Assembly: GCA_003116875.1 (NCBI GenBank)
Contig: BCKT01000007.1
Coordinates: 732,365-796,364, forward strand
Length of the DNA: 64,000 bases
Source of the DNA: Takashimella koratensis
Lineage: Eukaryota; Basidiomycota; Tremellomycetes; Trichosporonales; Tetragoniomycetaceae
Direction: 5' to 3'
Below are positions 53,833-64,000 of this stretch, piece by piece (position 1 is the first letter of the stretch; each line of letters begins with the position of its first letter). The translations under genes were made by a program, and so were the position numbers. Under the pieces are notes generated by a model. That model had not been told where the DNA came from. It saw nothing but the letters and a program-made list of their open reading frames with translations, and did not search any database.

Positions 53833-55408
53833 GACGGCCCTGGGAGCTATCCGTACACACCCCGCAGATGCAAGAGAGAGCACCATGCCTAGCAACTATA
53901 TCCTAGTCGAGCTGAGATCTCGATGGACAAGGTGAGGTAAGTGACGTCGACGAAGACGGCGGGTGTGACGACTTGAATACGTTAATTTGAGTGACCGATC
54001 TCAAAAGTGAACATGGACGCGAAATCGCCGCGCTCAACCCGCCGGCTCGAGAGGGGTCGGTCGGTCGGGAAAACCGATCCAGGCCGAGGGACGAGGGAGC
54101 TGCACCATAGACGAACGGGCAGAGACGGGCAGAGCAGAGCAGGCTAGCCGAGGAGTGGACTTGGTGTACGGTGCATGCAAAGTGTGGCCGACAAGTGCGG
54201 GACAGATGCATGCAGCGTGGTTGGCTGCTTTGAGTCCTTGGTCATTGTGCAGTCAGAGGACAATGAACAGTCATCAGGTCGTCATCACCCTTGACCCTTG
54301 TTCCTTCACTTCTCTACATCTATTCTCGTTCACTACCCGCCCCTCTGCACCGCCCATCAACCCCTTCCCCTACCCCTTCCCCCTCACGTCGTCCAGCACA
54401 GCCGACTCTACCTACGGTACGAGACCTACGGTAACTCGTCAAAGTCACGCCAAAATCACACCGACCCACCCAATCCGCCCAGTCATCTCCACCGCCTTGA
54501 CGCCAAACGGTCCGCCGGATGGGACGTTTCGGATCACAGGTTTGGAGAGTACTATAACGAGACCCTTGCGAGTGAGCGACAAAGTCAGGAGTGACTCTGA
54601 GTGACAGGCAACGGTGCACGAGTGTATCTGCATCACTGTACAATCATTTGGACGGTGAAATCGACAACCCACGGGGCTACGTAGCGACGGTACCGTGCGG
54701 TGCTAGAAACGACAGAACCCAGACACGACCACCCACCACGTCGTCTACCTTACCCCCCACAACCATCATCGGCATCGGCACGGTCACATAACTTTCATTC
54801 CCCCACTCTATATCTCATCACGCTCCATCCTATACTCAAAAGATTCGCTCAGACGCTAATCGCACGCGAAATCTACGTCAAGACGGCTCGGCTGGACGTG
54901 AACTTCCTCCCCCTCCCCTCCCACCTACCCCTCGTCGCCATCCTTTGATCGCGGCCTTCGTTCCTATCGCGCCCCACTCCCATCCTACACCACCCACTCC
55001 TCGTCACCTCCTCGTCGCCCGCGCAAACCCTCATCGGCACACACTCAGTGTGGAGCGACCACCTGTCCGAGCTTTCGCACAAGCGACAACACCAGCGACA
55101 GCACAAAGGGAGACCTCGCCTCGCCTCGCGCAACAGCTCGGGGGTCAGGACAAGGAGCTACCGGTGGTGAGGATTTGTAACTCCAGGGCCTTTGAGACAA
55201 GCAGGAGGTATCGAGTAGCGTAAAGGAGACGACCGAAACGCGCGTTTCCAGCACACACCAGCACTCTCCACAGCGACCGACCAACGACAAGAACAGTACG
55301 ACCACCATCATCAATATCATCACCACTTCCTCATACCCAAGCCCGTCTCTCCACATTCGACCTGGCAACAACCCCACACCGCCGCGACTCGATCTCACCT
55401 GCCTAGCC
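53833..55408. promoter_or_regulatory. 1.57-kb divergent region, IND1 / MKK
   Basis: No gene can be supported on either strand; frames at 54155-54948 lack consistent codon bias. From 54680 to 55400 the plus strand is very C/A-rich with few G, resembling a long leader for the kinase gene, and carries several upstream ATGs. A long 5' UTR or intron-containing leader is plausible. Confidence 0.4.
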
Positions 55409-57764
55409 ATGTCGCAGAACAAACCTAGGCCAGGCGGGGCACGGCCTAACCCAGGCAAACCCAACATCCCGCCCAAGCTTGACATCCCACCAGGCAACGT
55501 CCGTGAGTATCTCCACTGCCAACGAGTTTTGCTTCCCCCCCTCCTGTCCCATTCCTCTCCTTCTCAGCCTCCTTCCCCTTTGCCCTACTCTTCACTCGCC
55601 AGCCCAATCAAGGCACTGCTAACCAGACCAGCCGGGATGAACGTCGACCAAGCCAACGAGGGCGGTTGGCAGATCCCGCCTACTTCCCTCCCTGCTCTCG
55701 CCCTTCGCCCCCTCTCTCGCGGCTCTCCAACTCCCCCATCCTCTTCTCGCCCCAAACTCACTCTCTCTGCGCTCTCCACTCCATCCCCCTCTCCTTCCCC
55801 TGGCCCACCCATCCCCGTGCCCAACACCGTGCCTACCCCGGCCCGCCCACCTCTTCCTTTGCTCAGCATCAACGCCACTCCCAGCTCGAGCGGGTCGCCT
55901 TCCCCCTCCGCCGCAGTTCGGCCACGCGCGACAACCCCGTCCCTTCGCCTCGCGATCCCAGGTATCGCAGCGCCCGGCGGCGCATCTAGCGGTTTCACCT
56001 CCTCGCACGAGTATCCCAATGCGAATGCCGACGATGAAGACGACCTCTCCGCCAGCTTACAAACCCCCGTCCCGGGTGAAGACCGGAACCCGACTCTTCA
56101 AGCTCGAGGCGCGGAGAACATGAGCAGCTACGGTTACGGCGGAGGATACGGCGAGTACTCGGGATACGATGATGGAGACAGGGTGTGCTCGCAGGATCAG
56201 ATGAGCGAAATGACCCGTGCGATTCGAATAGCAGTATCCAAGATGAGCGCAAGCCCCGCACCGTCCTTCTCCACACTCCCGCGGTCCAGAGCTGGCTCGG
56301 TCGCAAGTAACAGCCAGTACACGTCCAGTCGGCGCGGCAGCCTCGCACCCGTCGACGATGTTTTGGGACCCATCAAAGCTCTCAGCCTAACTGGCGGTGC
56401 TGGGATGGGACGCGAAGGATCCGCAAGGTCGAGCTTTGAGAGCGAGAGAGGGCTCACCATGTCGTCGGCAGGCAGAATGGATGGGGACGCAGGAGCGTAC
56501 GATTTGAGTCATGATGCCGACGCATCGAGGTTTGGGGAAGACGATGGGTTTGACCCGAAGGAGTTGATTCTACGCCGCCGGCTGGGAGAGGGGACAGGCG
56601 GGTCGGTCGACCTGGTTGAAGACCCGAGATCAGGCAGGGTCATGGCGAGGAAGGTGAGAGACGTTAGCTTTCGCTATCTTTGGCAACCCCCCTGTCATTA
56701 CCTATTTGCTAACCTTCTTCCCAGCTGATCGCGCGCACGCCCAACCCCGCGATGCACCGTCAGCTCCTTCGCGAGCTCGAAGTCCTCTCTTCCTGCGCGT
56801 CTCCTTACATCGTCGAACATTATGGCGCCTTTCTCGCCGAACACGATTCCCAAATCTGCATTCTCATGGAATACTGCGAAGCCGGATCCCTCGATTCGTT
56901 GTTGGGTCGAATGAAACGGCTCAATATGCGGTGCTCGGAGCATGTCCTAGGCAGGATCGCGAGCTCGGTGTTGAGGGGGTTGGATTACCTTCATGAGAGG
57001 AGGATTATTCATCGAGATATCAAACCGTCGAATATCTTGCTCACCAGAGGTGGGGTGGTCAAGTTGTGCGATTTTGGAGTATCGGGGGAGTTGGTAGAGT
57101 CGGTCGCGGGGACGTTCACGGGTACAAGCTCGTACATGGCGGTGAGTGAGAGCTGCCTTCCATGTTGTGCATAGTCTCCCTTGCTCGTTCTTTCCGCAAA
57201 AAAGCTACAGGACCAAATCGCTTCACTTGTATTGTTGAGCTATCGCTGACTCACTTTGATTCGCCTATTACATACAGCCCGAACGAATTCAAAACCAACC
57301 ATACACAATCAAATCCGACGTCTGGTCCCTCGGCCTCACGCTACACGAGATTGCCCACCTTCGATTCCCCTGGCCTCCCGAGGGCGAGGACTCGGGCGTC
57401 GTAGCACCTATCGAACTCATCTCGTATATCGTCGCGGCGCCGATTCCGGAGATGGTTGATGATCCCTCCGTTGGCCGAACTTGGTCGGGACCTATCAAAG
57501 ATTTCATGGCCAAGTGGTAAGTTTAACCCGTTTTGCCTACTTCCCCCAAGCCCAGGCCCACATTACGTCTTGGACTCTTTGTTCATCATTCGTTGAGGAC
57601 GAGTATTTACTAAATCCTTCCTTTTCTTCAGCCTGATTCGGTCTGGGACTGAGAGACCGTACCCGCGTCAACTCCTTCAACACCCATTTATCACAACTTC
57701 GGACGCGAAAAAGGTCAATATGGCTAAATGGGTCGCGGCGCTATGCGAGTGGCCTATGGAGTGA
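55409..57764 (+). CDS. MKK1: MAP kinase kinase of the cell-wall-integrity type (MKK1/MKK2-like)
   Basis: A dual-specificity kinase activating a Slt2/Mpk1-type MAPK. The exons are 55409-55502, 55632-56653, 56725-57141, 57288-57516 and 57632-57764. A disordered Pro/Ser-rich N-terminus (about 340 residues) precedes the kinase domain: a Gly-rich loop [14 protein letters not shown], the catalytic Lys in MARK/LIARTP (split by intron 2), [18 protein letters not shown], then the activation segment [19 protein letters not shown] and [31 protein letters not shown] and GTFTGTS favour Mkk1/2 over Pbs2 or Ste7. The kinase loop contains the expected S/T-x3-T phosphoacceptors. The protein ends AALCEWPME. 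Confidence 0.93.
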
Positions 57765-58632
57765 GGTACCGCCTCAGTTTTCCCAAGCACCAAGTCGGCA
57801 GCCCCCTTGACCGAATCGAGTCTTGACCAGCCTTCAAATGAATCCCAGTCGACTACCGAGCCAGCCGCGTTCACCTTCACAGATGTACATACATTTTGAA
57901 CAGTGTACGACCTTACCCAACCTCACAGATCCATATCCTACCCAGAGACAACCACAAATTCCTTCCCTTTCCATTGTATACAACCCCAACCTGTCTCAGC
58001 TCCTTTGCGTACCACTAAGAAAACAGAGGTGCGCTCCTCATTTCACAAGAAAAGGCGGCATCTCACACTTCACTCCTTGTCAATCCAAACGTCACTTGTT
58101 CACCCCCTCATCATAGTCCCTTATCACGCCACGCCTAGTCGGTAGAGTACATTTTTCATCCACGATACAGCACAGTCAGTGTTTCATGTTCATATTCATT
58201 TTCCATCTTCACCACAGCCACCACCAAGATATGCATGAATGTATATATGTCTTACTTATAGGCTTGTCCATTTGGGAAGTGTTCTCTTTGTCTATCTACA
58301 CACTTCCTGTGCACCCTGGTATTCCTCTCCCGGGGAGTCTGATGTCGAGGTTCACTGGAAAGAGATTAGGAAAAAATGAGGGGGAAATGATGTTGTCAGG
58401 CTCGGGAGAGAGGTACCTGTACTAAGAAAGGACGCAACGGTCCGTTTGGGAACGAGTATCGCAACGCAGGACTTGCACACACTCTCTCAGCACCAATGCA
58501 CTCTTCCCGCCCCATATCAAGTGATCATTAATCGCTCGCTCATCCTTATCCCTTTCCCCAACTTGAACATTAACCCCCAACAGCAGAGTTTCTTTACTCC
58601 TTCACCTTTACCACATTCCCTATCGCCCTCTC
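57765..58632. other. Convergent 3' intergenic region
   Basis: About 870 nt between the kinase stop and the Pof1-like stop. AT-rich patches occur around 58160-58280; no coding frame or RNA gene is recognisable. It is longer than most convergent spacers here. Confidence 0.45.
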
Positions 58633-59580
58633 TCAGGTAGACTTATACAACCCATGCTTTTTCACATAGTCCTCGACCTCGGGGATACATAACCCCTCTA
58701 ACCCCTTCCCATTCCTAACCGCCTCTCTAATCCTCGTACTACTCACATCCTCCCATCCCTCATCTCCACTCCCTAAGACCCTCACTTTCCCCTTCTCCAC
58801 CCACTCTTTCACCTCTGGCCGACTCAACACCTCTTCCTCCTCCTCTCTATCCCTTGCGCTCCCCCCCCGACGCGCGGAGACGAGGTAGCTCCCGTCCACC
58901 TCGAAAAAGCGTTGAAGTGGCTCAGACATGCCCGAGGGGTAGTACTTTGGGTCGAAGAAACGGACCAAGGTATCGGTGCCGACGAGGAAAGTGAGAGTTG
59001 GGCGAAGAGAAGGAAAATGTGTAGAGAGGTAGGTGAGAATGGTATGGCTTTTCCCGACGAAAGTGGGTTCGTTGATTAGGCCGATAGCGGTAAGGTTTGG
59101 ATCGCTGGTGGAATCTGGTGAGGAGGTCGAGTCCATGGATTTCGCTTGGGTGAGCATCATCTCAGTCCGTTGAAGAGCCGTCGCATCGCCTGGTTTCAAC
59201 TTTTTATCGGCGTTCCGGGCAGAGAAGAGTAACAGACGGGCATTATACGGCCCTGGTCCGCCACTTTCTTCCTCCCTATTGCTGTTCCGTTCAGATACTT
59301 GCTGTGAAAGTCCCCCGTACGGTGGCGGGAACGACGAGGATGCGATAGCCCGGTGTGCGAGCGTGGGAGGGTTGAAAGACGAGTCGAGCACAGCGATATG
59401 GACCCGAGGATACGAGGTCCTTGACCCGCTTGGAGAAGGGTCTGGTGTAGAGGAGGAAGCAAGTGAAGGAGTGGTGAGAGGCCAAAAAGGGGAAGAGACG
59501 AGCTCGAGAGAGGAAAAGTCCGGAGAGGTCGCGCGCTGCACCGCGAGCTCGAGCGGGGTTGAAGCTGATAAAGCGGCCAT
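58633..59580 (-). CDS. POF1: Pof1/NMNAT-like nucleotidyltransferase
   Basis: Intronless, 315 codons, starting at 59580 (MAALSASTPLELAVQRATS). The nucleotidyltransferase fold signature is VHIAVLDSSFNPPTLAHRAI, where NPPTLAH is the variant of the (T/H)xGH ATP-binding motif. FLVGTDTLVRFFDPKYY follows in the middle, and near the end VSSTRIREAVRNGKGLEGL, the ISSTxxR motif. This layout matches yeast Pof1 (YCL047C), a nicotinamide-mononucleotide-adenylyltransferase relative, rather than Nma1/Nma2. It may act in NAD metabolism or protein quality control, as proposed for yeast Pof1; activity is not established from sequence. A second, in-frame Ser/Pro-rich N-terminal region (about 50 residues) is lineage-specific. 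Confidence 0.83.
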   Translation of the reverse strand: MAALSASTPLELAVQRATSPDFSSLELVSSPFWPLTTPSLASSSTPDPSPSGSRTSYPRVHIAVLDSSFNPPTLAHRAIASSSFPPPYGGLSQQVSERNSNREEESGGPGPYNARLLLFSARNADKKLKPGDATALQRTEMMLTQAKSMDSTSSPDSTSDPNLTAIGLINEPTFVGKSHTILTYLSTHFPSLRPTLTFLVGTDTLVRFFDPKYYPSGMSEPLQRFFEVDGSYLVSARRGGSARDREEEEEVLSRPEVKEWVEKGKVRVLGSGDEGWEDVSSTRIREAVRNGKGLEGLCIPEVEDYVKKHGLYKST

Positions 59581-59896
59581 GGAGAGCCGGGCGAGGAGGC
59601 GTGAGCTGAAGACGAGTCAGCTTGAGACGTGTACGGAGTCGACCCAAGCTGAGATGGCCGTACCTGATACGGAGCAGCTTGGAGGATTGAGAAACGAATC
59701 AAGATAATGAGCAACGTTGAGCAGCCAACAACATGTTGGATCATCTGGGCTCGATAACCGGGTCAGCCCGGTCGGTGTCTTGGATGTGTCCCCGAATTTA
59801 TGACACATAGTCCCCCTTCAGTTACAGTATGACGCAGATCCAGCTAACCCTCGATTCCTCATTTGCACTTTTTCCACTCCCACCCCGCATCCAAAG
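59581..59896. promoter_or_regulatory. Divergent promoter
   Basis: About 315 nt between the Pof1-like gene and the gene at 59897. No coding frame and no specific site are assignable. Confidence 0.4.
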
Positions 59897-61632
59897 ATGC
59901 CGCCCAAAGACGCCGCCGAGAGCAAGCCCGACGACGCTGTCTTGCCTCTACAAGAGTGGCTGCGTCTCCTCTCTTCGCGAGGGGTGAACATGCGCGTCGC
60001 CATGGCCCTGGCGGCGAAAGCGTGAGTCATGGCTTCTCCCTATCATCTTGGCGGATAGGGAGTCAACATCAAAGGGAGATGGGAATTGGGGTGGGACTGT
60101 AGCTGATTTGGTAATGGATTGGAAACAGGTACAGCGCGAATAACACAAAGGGGAAGATGGCGGGGATCAGTTCGCAAAAACTCGCAGAGTGGGTGCCGGA
60201 CAAGGATCAGCGAAAGACGGTCAGCAATGCGCTTCGGGGCTTGGCAACTGGCAAGGTGGGTGTGAAGCTGCCCTGCCTTGCACGAGTGGTGTGAAGCTAC
60301 ACTCCAAGGTGTTGGGGAGCTGGATGGAGTCGGCTCACATGTGACAAAGCTGACGCTTGAGCCTTTGGGAACATGTTTTGGGTGTCACAGACATTCACGA
60401 AGAAGCGCGGGAGAGACTCGGATCTTATGGAGCCGCTCAAACCCGAACCTGGTCCTGACATTCCCATGTCATACGAGTTCAACGAAGTCACCGACCCAGA
60501 GGTTGGTCAACCACTGTCCTTCCTCTCCCAGCGCCGCTCCTTTTCAACCTCTCTTCCAGCTTGACCTCTTCTGACCTGTGCAGGAGCTCATCCCATTGAC
60601 GGTCACTGTCAACCGCGCGCCTATCAAGACCGCATGGGCATTCGTTGTTGCTCGTCGACTCGGGTTCGACGTCGAGGAATCTCTCTCGATCGCACACGTC
60701 CACGTCCACATATCAAGTCTGAAACATGCGCTGATGTTGGGGAACATCTTGAATGCGGCCGAGACGAAAGAGGCGGAGGAAGAGTTGAGAGAGTTGCCGG
60801 CTGAAGGAGGAGGAGGTGGAAATGCTGGGTGGGGGAGAGAGAAAGGTGGAGCGGTAGGGAGAGGAGGGAGAGGGTGGAAGGGGAAAAAGGCGGAGGAGGT
60901 TATCCCTGTTGGAAGTAGTCAGCCATGGGTTGGAATCTTGCGATCAAGGTGAGTCGTCAGGAATGGCTTGGTTGATATTTGCTGACAACCTCTCGTTAGA
61001 ATGTAAGTTTGTTTATCATATTGGTATGAAAAAGAACTTACGAGACTCAGTCCCGTCATTGAGCGCCCAGATGGGACATGTCGAGCTATCCAACAAGGTG
61101 TCGCTGTACAGCCCAACGTTGTGGGGTTTTTTTCCCTCTACTGCTTTCTATCTTACTTCCCTCCCTTCACAAACTTGAAGCTGATGTCATACAGGCATAC
61201 TCGTACATCACGAAAGCGCTCAAATCATCAACTGGCGCCGTGCTAGGCGCGATGCAACTCGTCGCCCAGTCTTACTCTGCTGACGAGTTGAACCGTGTCG
61301 GCTCAGGACTATACGTAAGTGACAAGAAGCAGGGTGATTGCAAAAGATGGGCGCTAACATCGGACCTGTTGTAGAACGAGTTCAAACCGGATGTCGTCGA
61401 GTGGGGTCAGCGCGGGACATTGTCCGTCGCCAAGATTCTGGATCAAATGTCATCGACGCCATTATCCGATCCGGACCCTCAATCCTCTGCACAACCAGTG
61501 CCCGAGACCAACAAGACCGCAGAAGACGAAGATAGCGCGGCCCCACCACACAAACGAGCACGCGAAGCAATATCAACATCCGATGGAGACGATGGGGAAG
61601 GAGGCTTCCTCGTAGGCGGAGACGCTGTATAA
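59897..61632 (+). CDS. Conserved fungal protein of unknown function
   Basis: Nuclear-type acidic/basic protein of about 360 residues. Exons: 59897-60021, 60129-60255, 60391-60501, 60584-60948, a candidate 3-nt exon 61000-61002, 61051-61116, then 61195 onward (two exons) to 61632. The N-terminal part contains LQEWLRLLSSRGVNMRVAMA. The core is IPLTVTVNRAPIKTAWAFVV, then ARRLGFDVEESLSIAHVHVH, QPWVGIL, PVIERPDGTCRAIQQGVAV and AYSYITKALKSSTGAVLGAM. The C-terminus is low-complexity, with PPHKRAREA as a possible nuclear signal, ending GGDAV. I recall a similar core in other fungal hypothetical proteins (a helical APxxTAWAxxVAxRLGF block followed by YSYITRS) but cannot name the family. Confidence 0.75.
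61000..61002 (+). other. Candidate 3-nt microexon (AAT)
   Basis: Three bases flanked by complete introns: 60949-60999 (GTGAGT, TGCTGAC branch site, CGTTAG, 51 nt) and 61003-61050 (GTAAGT ... ACTCAG, 48 nt). Inclusion completes codons AGA and ATT (Arg-Ile) across the junctions. Skipping it, as one 102-nt intron, leaves a single Ser and also keeps the frame. Inclusion and skipping are both possible. Confidence 0.5.
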
Positions 61633-62083
61633 CTCTTGCATCGCGACGCACCCGAAACTCGAGCCGTCATCTACAGATCATACAAGAGGTATATGTCAGG
61701 AGCGGAACGAGCCGAATCCCTCCGCCTTTGCAAAATGGACGTACACACACGAGATGTGTTTGTCCCAGGCGAGTCGGTCAGAAATGCCCATGTAGGATTG
61801 GATATACCGAGTACAGGAAAGACACTCGTGCCCGGAGTGTTTATTCGTCTACAGCTTTTCCGCGAGGAAGAAGAAGTAAATGTGACGGTGGGCACGAGTG
61901 GAAGGACGGCGTATAGTACGCCGACCTGGTTCCTCGGGAAGGCAAGGGATGATGGAGTAGGAGAAGATATTGTACACTATCTTGGACTTTGTGATCAGAA
62001 GATTAGTCAGTTGTAATGCACCAGTAATACAAATTACTGAGACGATTTCTACCCGTGGATAGCATGACGGCCATGTATGAGCA
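61633..62083. other. Convergent spacer containing an in-frame open extension of the upstream gene
   Basis: After the TAA at 61630-61632 the same frame stays open for 127 codons to TAA at 62014-62016 (LLHRDAPETRAVIYRSYKRY ... VHYLGLCDQKISQL). Codon use is A-richer at third positions than in the gene itself, so most likely this is 3' UTR open by chance; stop readthrough or a diverged former exon are alternatives. Confidence 0.35.
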
Positions 62084-64000
62084 CTACCAGCTTTGCGGGC
62101 CCTGCTGGAGGAAGCTCGTAAGGTCTGGCGAGAGCACACCGCCAGACGCAGCGAGGACCTGTCGGTGTCAGCGTTATCGACTGACCCCACGTTAAACGCT
62201 CTACCATGGGGACAGAACATCACACTCACCTGCGCAGCCATCTCCTTCCCACCGCCATCCCAGGTTCTCGACAACACGGGCCTCAACACCTCCCCTACCA
62301 ACCTATTAACCAACTCTCCAACCTCTGCGCTGGCCTGTCGCCTCCACAGCAACATGTTCCGCATCAACTTGATTCGGCGGCGGACATAACGCTGCATCGC
62401 GGTTCGCGAGTAGGGATCGAATGGAGGAGGAGGGAAAGCGTCGACTGCTGTCACTGCCGCAATGGAAGAGGATAGCTCGAGTAGATGAGTGTGGTAGATC
62501 GCCAACACGGCTTTCAAGAAGCCCTACGCAGATATCAAGTCAGCAGAAATCCCGAAGCTGGGAGTCATTCAACTGAAATGAAATGTAACACTCACGGTAA
62601 ACTTCCTGCTATCCTTGCCTGACTGCTCCGAGACCACATCCGCCAGATCCACCGCCCTTCTCGTCTGTGGTGCTGAATACGGATCGTACGCTCCCGCCTC
62701 GACCGCTTTCGTGAGCAGCGGAACTACCGCCTTGTTCACCATCTCCGCCACTAGGTTCTCGTCCATGTCCGCGTCGGCAGGATCGATATCCATATCGTCG
62801 TCGTCTCGGTCAGGATCCGAGTACTCGTGTAGGGACGTAAACCATTTGAACGACTCCACCGTGCGTGAGCTCTATCAGCGGGAACGTGTTAGTTGGCCTT
62901 TCTTCTCAGTCCAATGCAAGCCTCAGTCATGAAGGAGAGACCAACTCACCCTGAATGGCTCCCACCCGACCATCTCGCCGCGCGCCCAGAACTCCCACGC
63001 TTGAACAAGTGCCAATCCTCCAAAGGCTCCCTTGTACTCCTCCTCATACCTCTTCCTCCAATCCCCAAACCGGACCGCCAGACCCAGATTCGGATCTCTA
63101 AAGTCCTCCGCTTTGACATCCTCCAACAGCGCGTGAACCCGTTGCTCTAGCTCGTTCTGCGCAGCTTCGTAGTCCCTCGCCGATGATTCGTCCATGGACG
63201 AGTCGGTCGAGAAGCCTTCCTCCGCTGCAGCTTTGGTCGGCCTGTGACTCCGGTGCGAACGGCGTTGGTCCCGCTCAGCCCGACGGGCTCGGCGGGGTGG
63301 GGCACTGGGCCCGGCCTCGACAATAGACTGGCCAGCTGGTGCCCCGACAAACATTGCAAGGTCGTCAGAGTCATCATTGGCTCGACGCAAGTTGGCATCC
63401 TGCGCTCGTTCCTTCAAGTGAGAGAGTGAGTCCGCCTCTATCGCTTCTAGTTTCGGGTACTGACGGATGGTGTCAGCTCAAGACCAGACCTTGTACCCAG
63501 TGAGCTCACCTTGTCCTCAAGGAAAGATCCCAGCATCTCCACCCATCCGCGGAACTCTTCCACCCACTCGCGCTTCCCTTCAACCTCCTCCACCTGTCTT
63601 CTCAAATCCTTCTCCTGCTGATCCAAAATCGCCAGGTCCTTCTCCGCAATCTCCACGTTCGCCTCTTGCTCATCCTTGACTGCTTTCAGGTCCTCGAGCG
63701 CTTTTCGAACCCTCTGTTGGGCTGCCGATATGGTGGGAAGTGGGCGTATTGAGGGCACTGCCGCGTCAGCTCAAGTTTCCGGGTCATGAGCTTACTAGGT
63801 GCTGGCTGGTAGACCTGTGACCGTTTCTCTTCCTTCTTAGACGGAATCTCGCCAAGTCCACCACGAGACAAGAGAGTCTGCTCCCATTCCCTCGTCTCCT
63901 CGTCATCCTCATCCTCCTCTTCCCTGCGCAGCTGTCAGCACAGCCCGATTGCGCCAAACAACACCTGACTCACCTATCGGCAATAAGCTCTCCCTTCTCC
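62084..64000 (-). CDS. GCFC-domain protein (GCFC2/PAXBP1-like), 5' end outside window
   Basis: Member of the GC-rich-sequence factor family, now linked to spliceosomal lariat/disassembly complexes. Several exons with 50-70 nt introns run from the window edge down to TAG at 62084. The N-terminal part (near 63900-63790) is acidic then REWEQTLLSRGGLGEIPSK. A coiled coil is encoded near 63750-63510 (KDEQEANVEIAEKDLAILDQ). A Ser/Arg-rich linker follows, then the GCFC domain: VRFGDWRKRYEEEYKGAFGG followed by LALVQAWEFWARGEMVGWEP, and ESFKWFTSLHEY. The C-terminal helices (RRRIKLMRNMLLWRRQASAE) end with a short last exon (VLAASGGVLSPDLTSF to QQGPQSW). The start codon and N-terminus lie beyond 64000. 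Confidence 0.88.

Noticed and set aside
54155..54948. Several 60-150 codon ORFs on both strands upstream of the MKK gene
   Set aside because: Overlapping, mutually exclusive, without codon preference, motif or clear introns.

Overview
The window is nuclear DNA of an intron-rich fungus, almost certainly a basidiomycete and perhaps a Pucciniomycotina-type yeast; this is inferred from style, not from a marker gene. Genes are compact. Introns are mostly 45-70 nt, with GTRAGT donors, CTGAC/CTAAC-like branch sites and YAG acceptors. Intergenic DNA is CT-rich and coding DNA is GC-rich with C/G-ending codons. I see no operons, CRISPR array, insertion sequence, transposase, rRNA or convincing tRNA. 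Three N characters beside a G-run (42050-42076) mark an imperfect assembly point.

Layout. 1-11.7 kb: the splicing factor SYF1 (3' end missing), a TatD-type nuclease, an NAD(P)-binding reductase-like protein and three unrecognised proteins. 11.8-12.2 kb: a large CA/TG microsatellite. 12.3-19.1 kb: a coiled-coil gene interrupted by an in-frame TAG, an alpha/beta hydrolase with a long tail, and cytosolic asparaginyl-tRNA synthetase. 19.1-22.7 kb: a sparse block with two more TAG-interrupted reading frames, one small gene, a T32 tract and a TG microsatellite. 22.7-33 kb: the snoRNP assembly factor NAF1, a sugar/inositol-type MFS transporter, a WW-domain protein (Wwm1-like) and a drug/metabolite-superfamily transporter. 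33-45 kb: a large intronless putative mitochondrial repeat protein, an Edc1/PNRC-type mRNA decapping enhancer, an NR2C2AP-like protein, a superoxide-dismutase-fold mitoribosomal protein and the Rieske protein of complex III. 45-54 kb: a 96-residue orphan 38 nt downstream of a mitoribosomal RNase III-fold protein, an F-box/WD40 protein, ribosomal protein eS25 and the complex I assembly factor IND1. 55-64 kb: a cell-wall-integrity type MAPK kinase (MKK1/2), a Pof1/NMNAT-like adenylyltransferase, a conserved fungal protein of unknown function and a GCFC-domain splicing protein (5' end missing).

The genes are mostly unlinked housekeeping functions. Recurring themes are mitochondrial translation and respiration (mS42/43, mL57, Rieske, IND1, the 33 kb protein) and RNA processing (SYF1, GCFC, NAF1, EDC1). 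No biosynthetic cluster, defence island or mating locus is apparent.

The observations most worth pursuing concern gene expression. A candidate 3-nt microexon lies between two well-formed introns (61000-61002). A 9-nt microexon encodes part of the AsnRS active site (18972-18980). A 22-nt microexon lies in the F-box gene. Three otherwise coherent reading frames in one 10-kb stretch are each broken by a single in-frame TAG. A possible bicistronic pair at 45.6 kb has an ATGA stop/start overlap.
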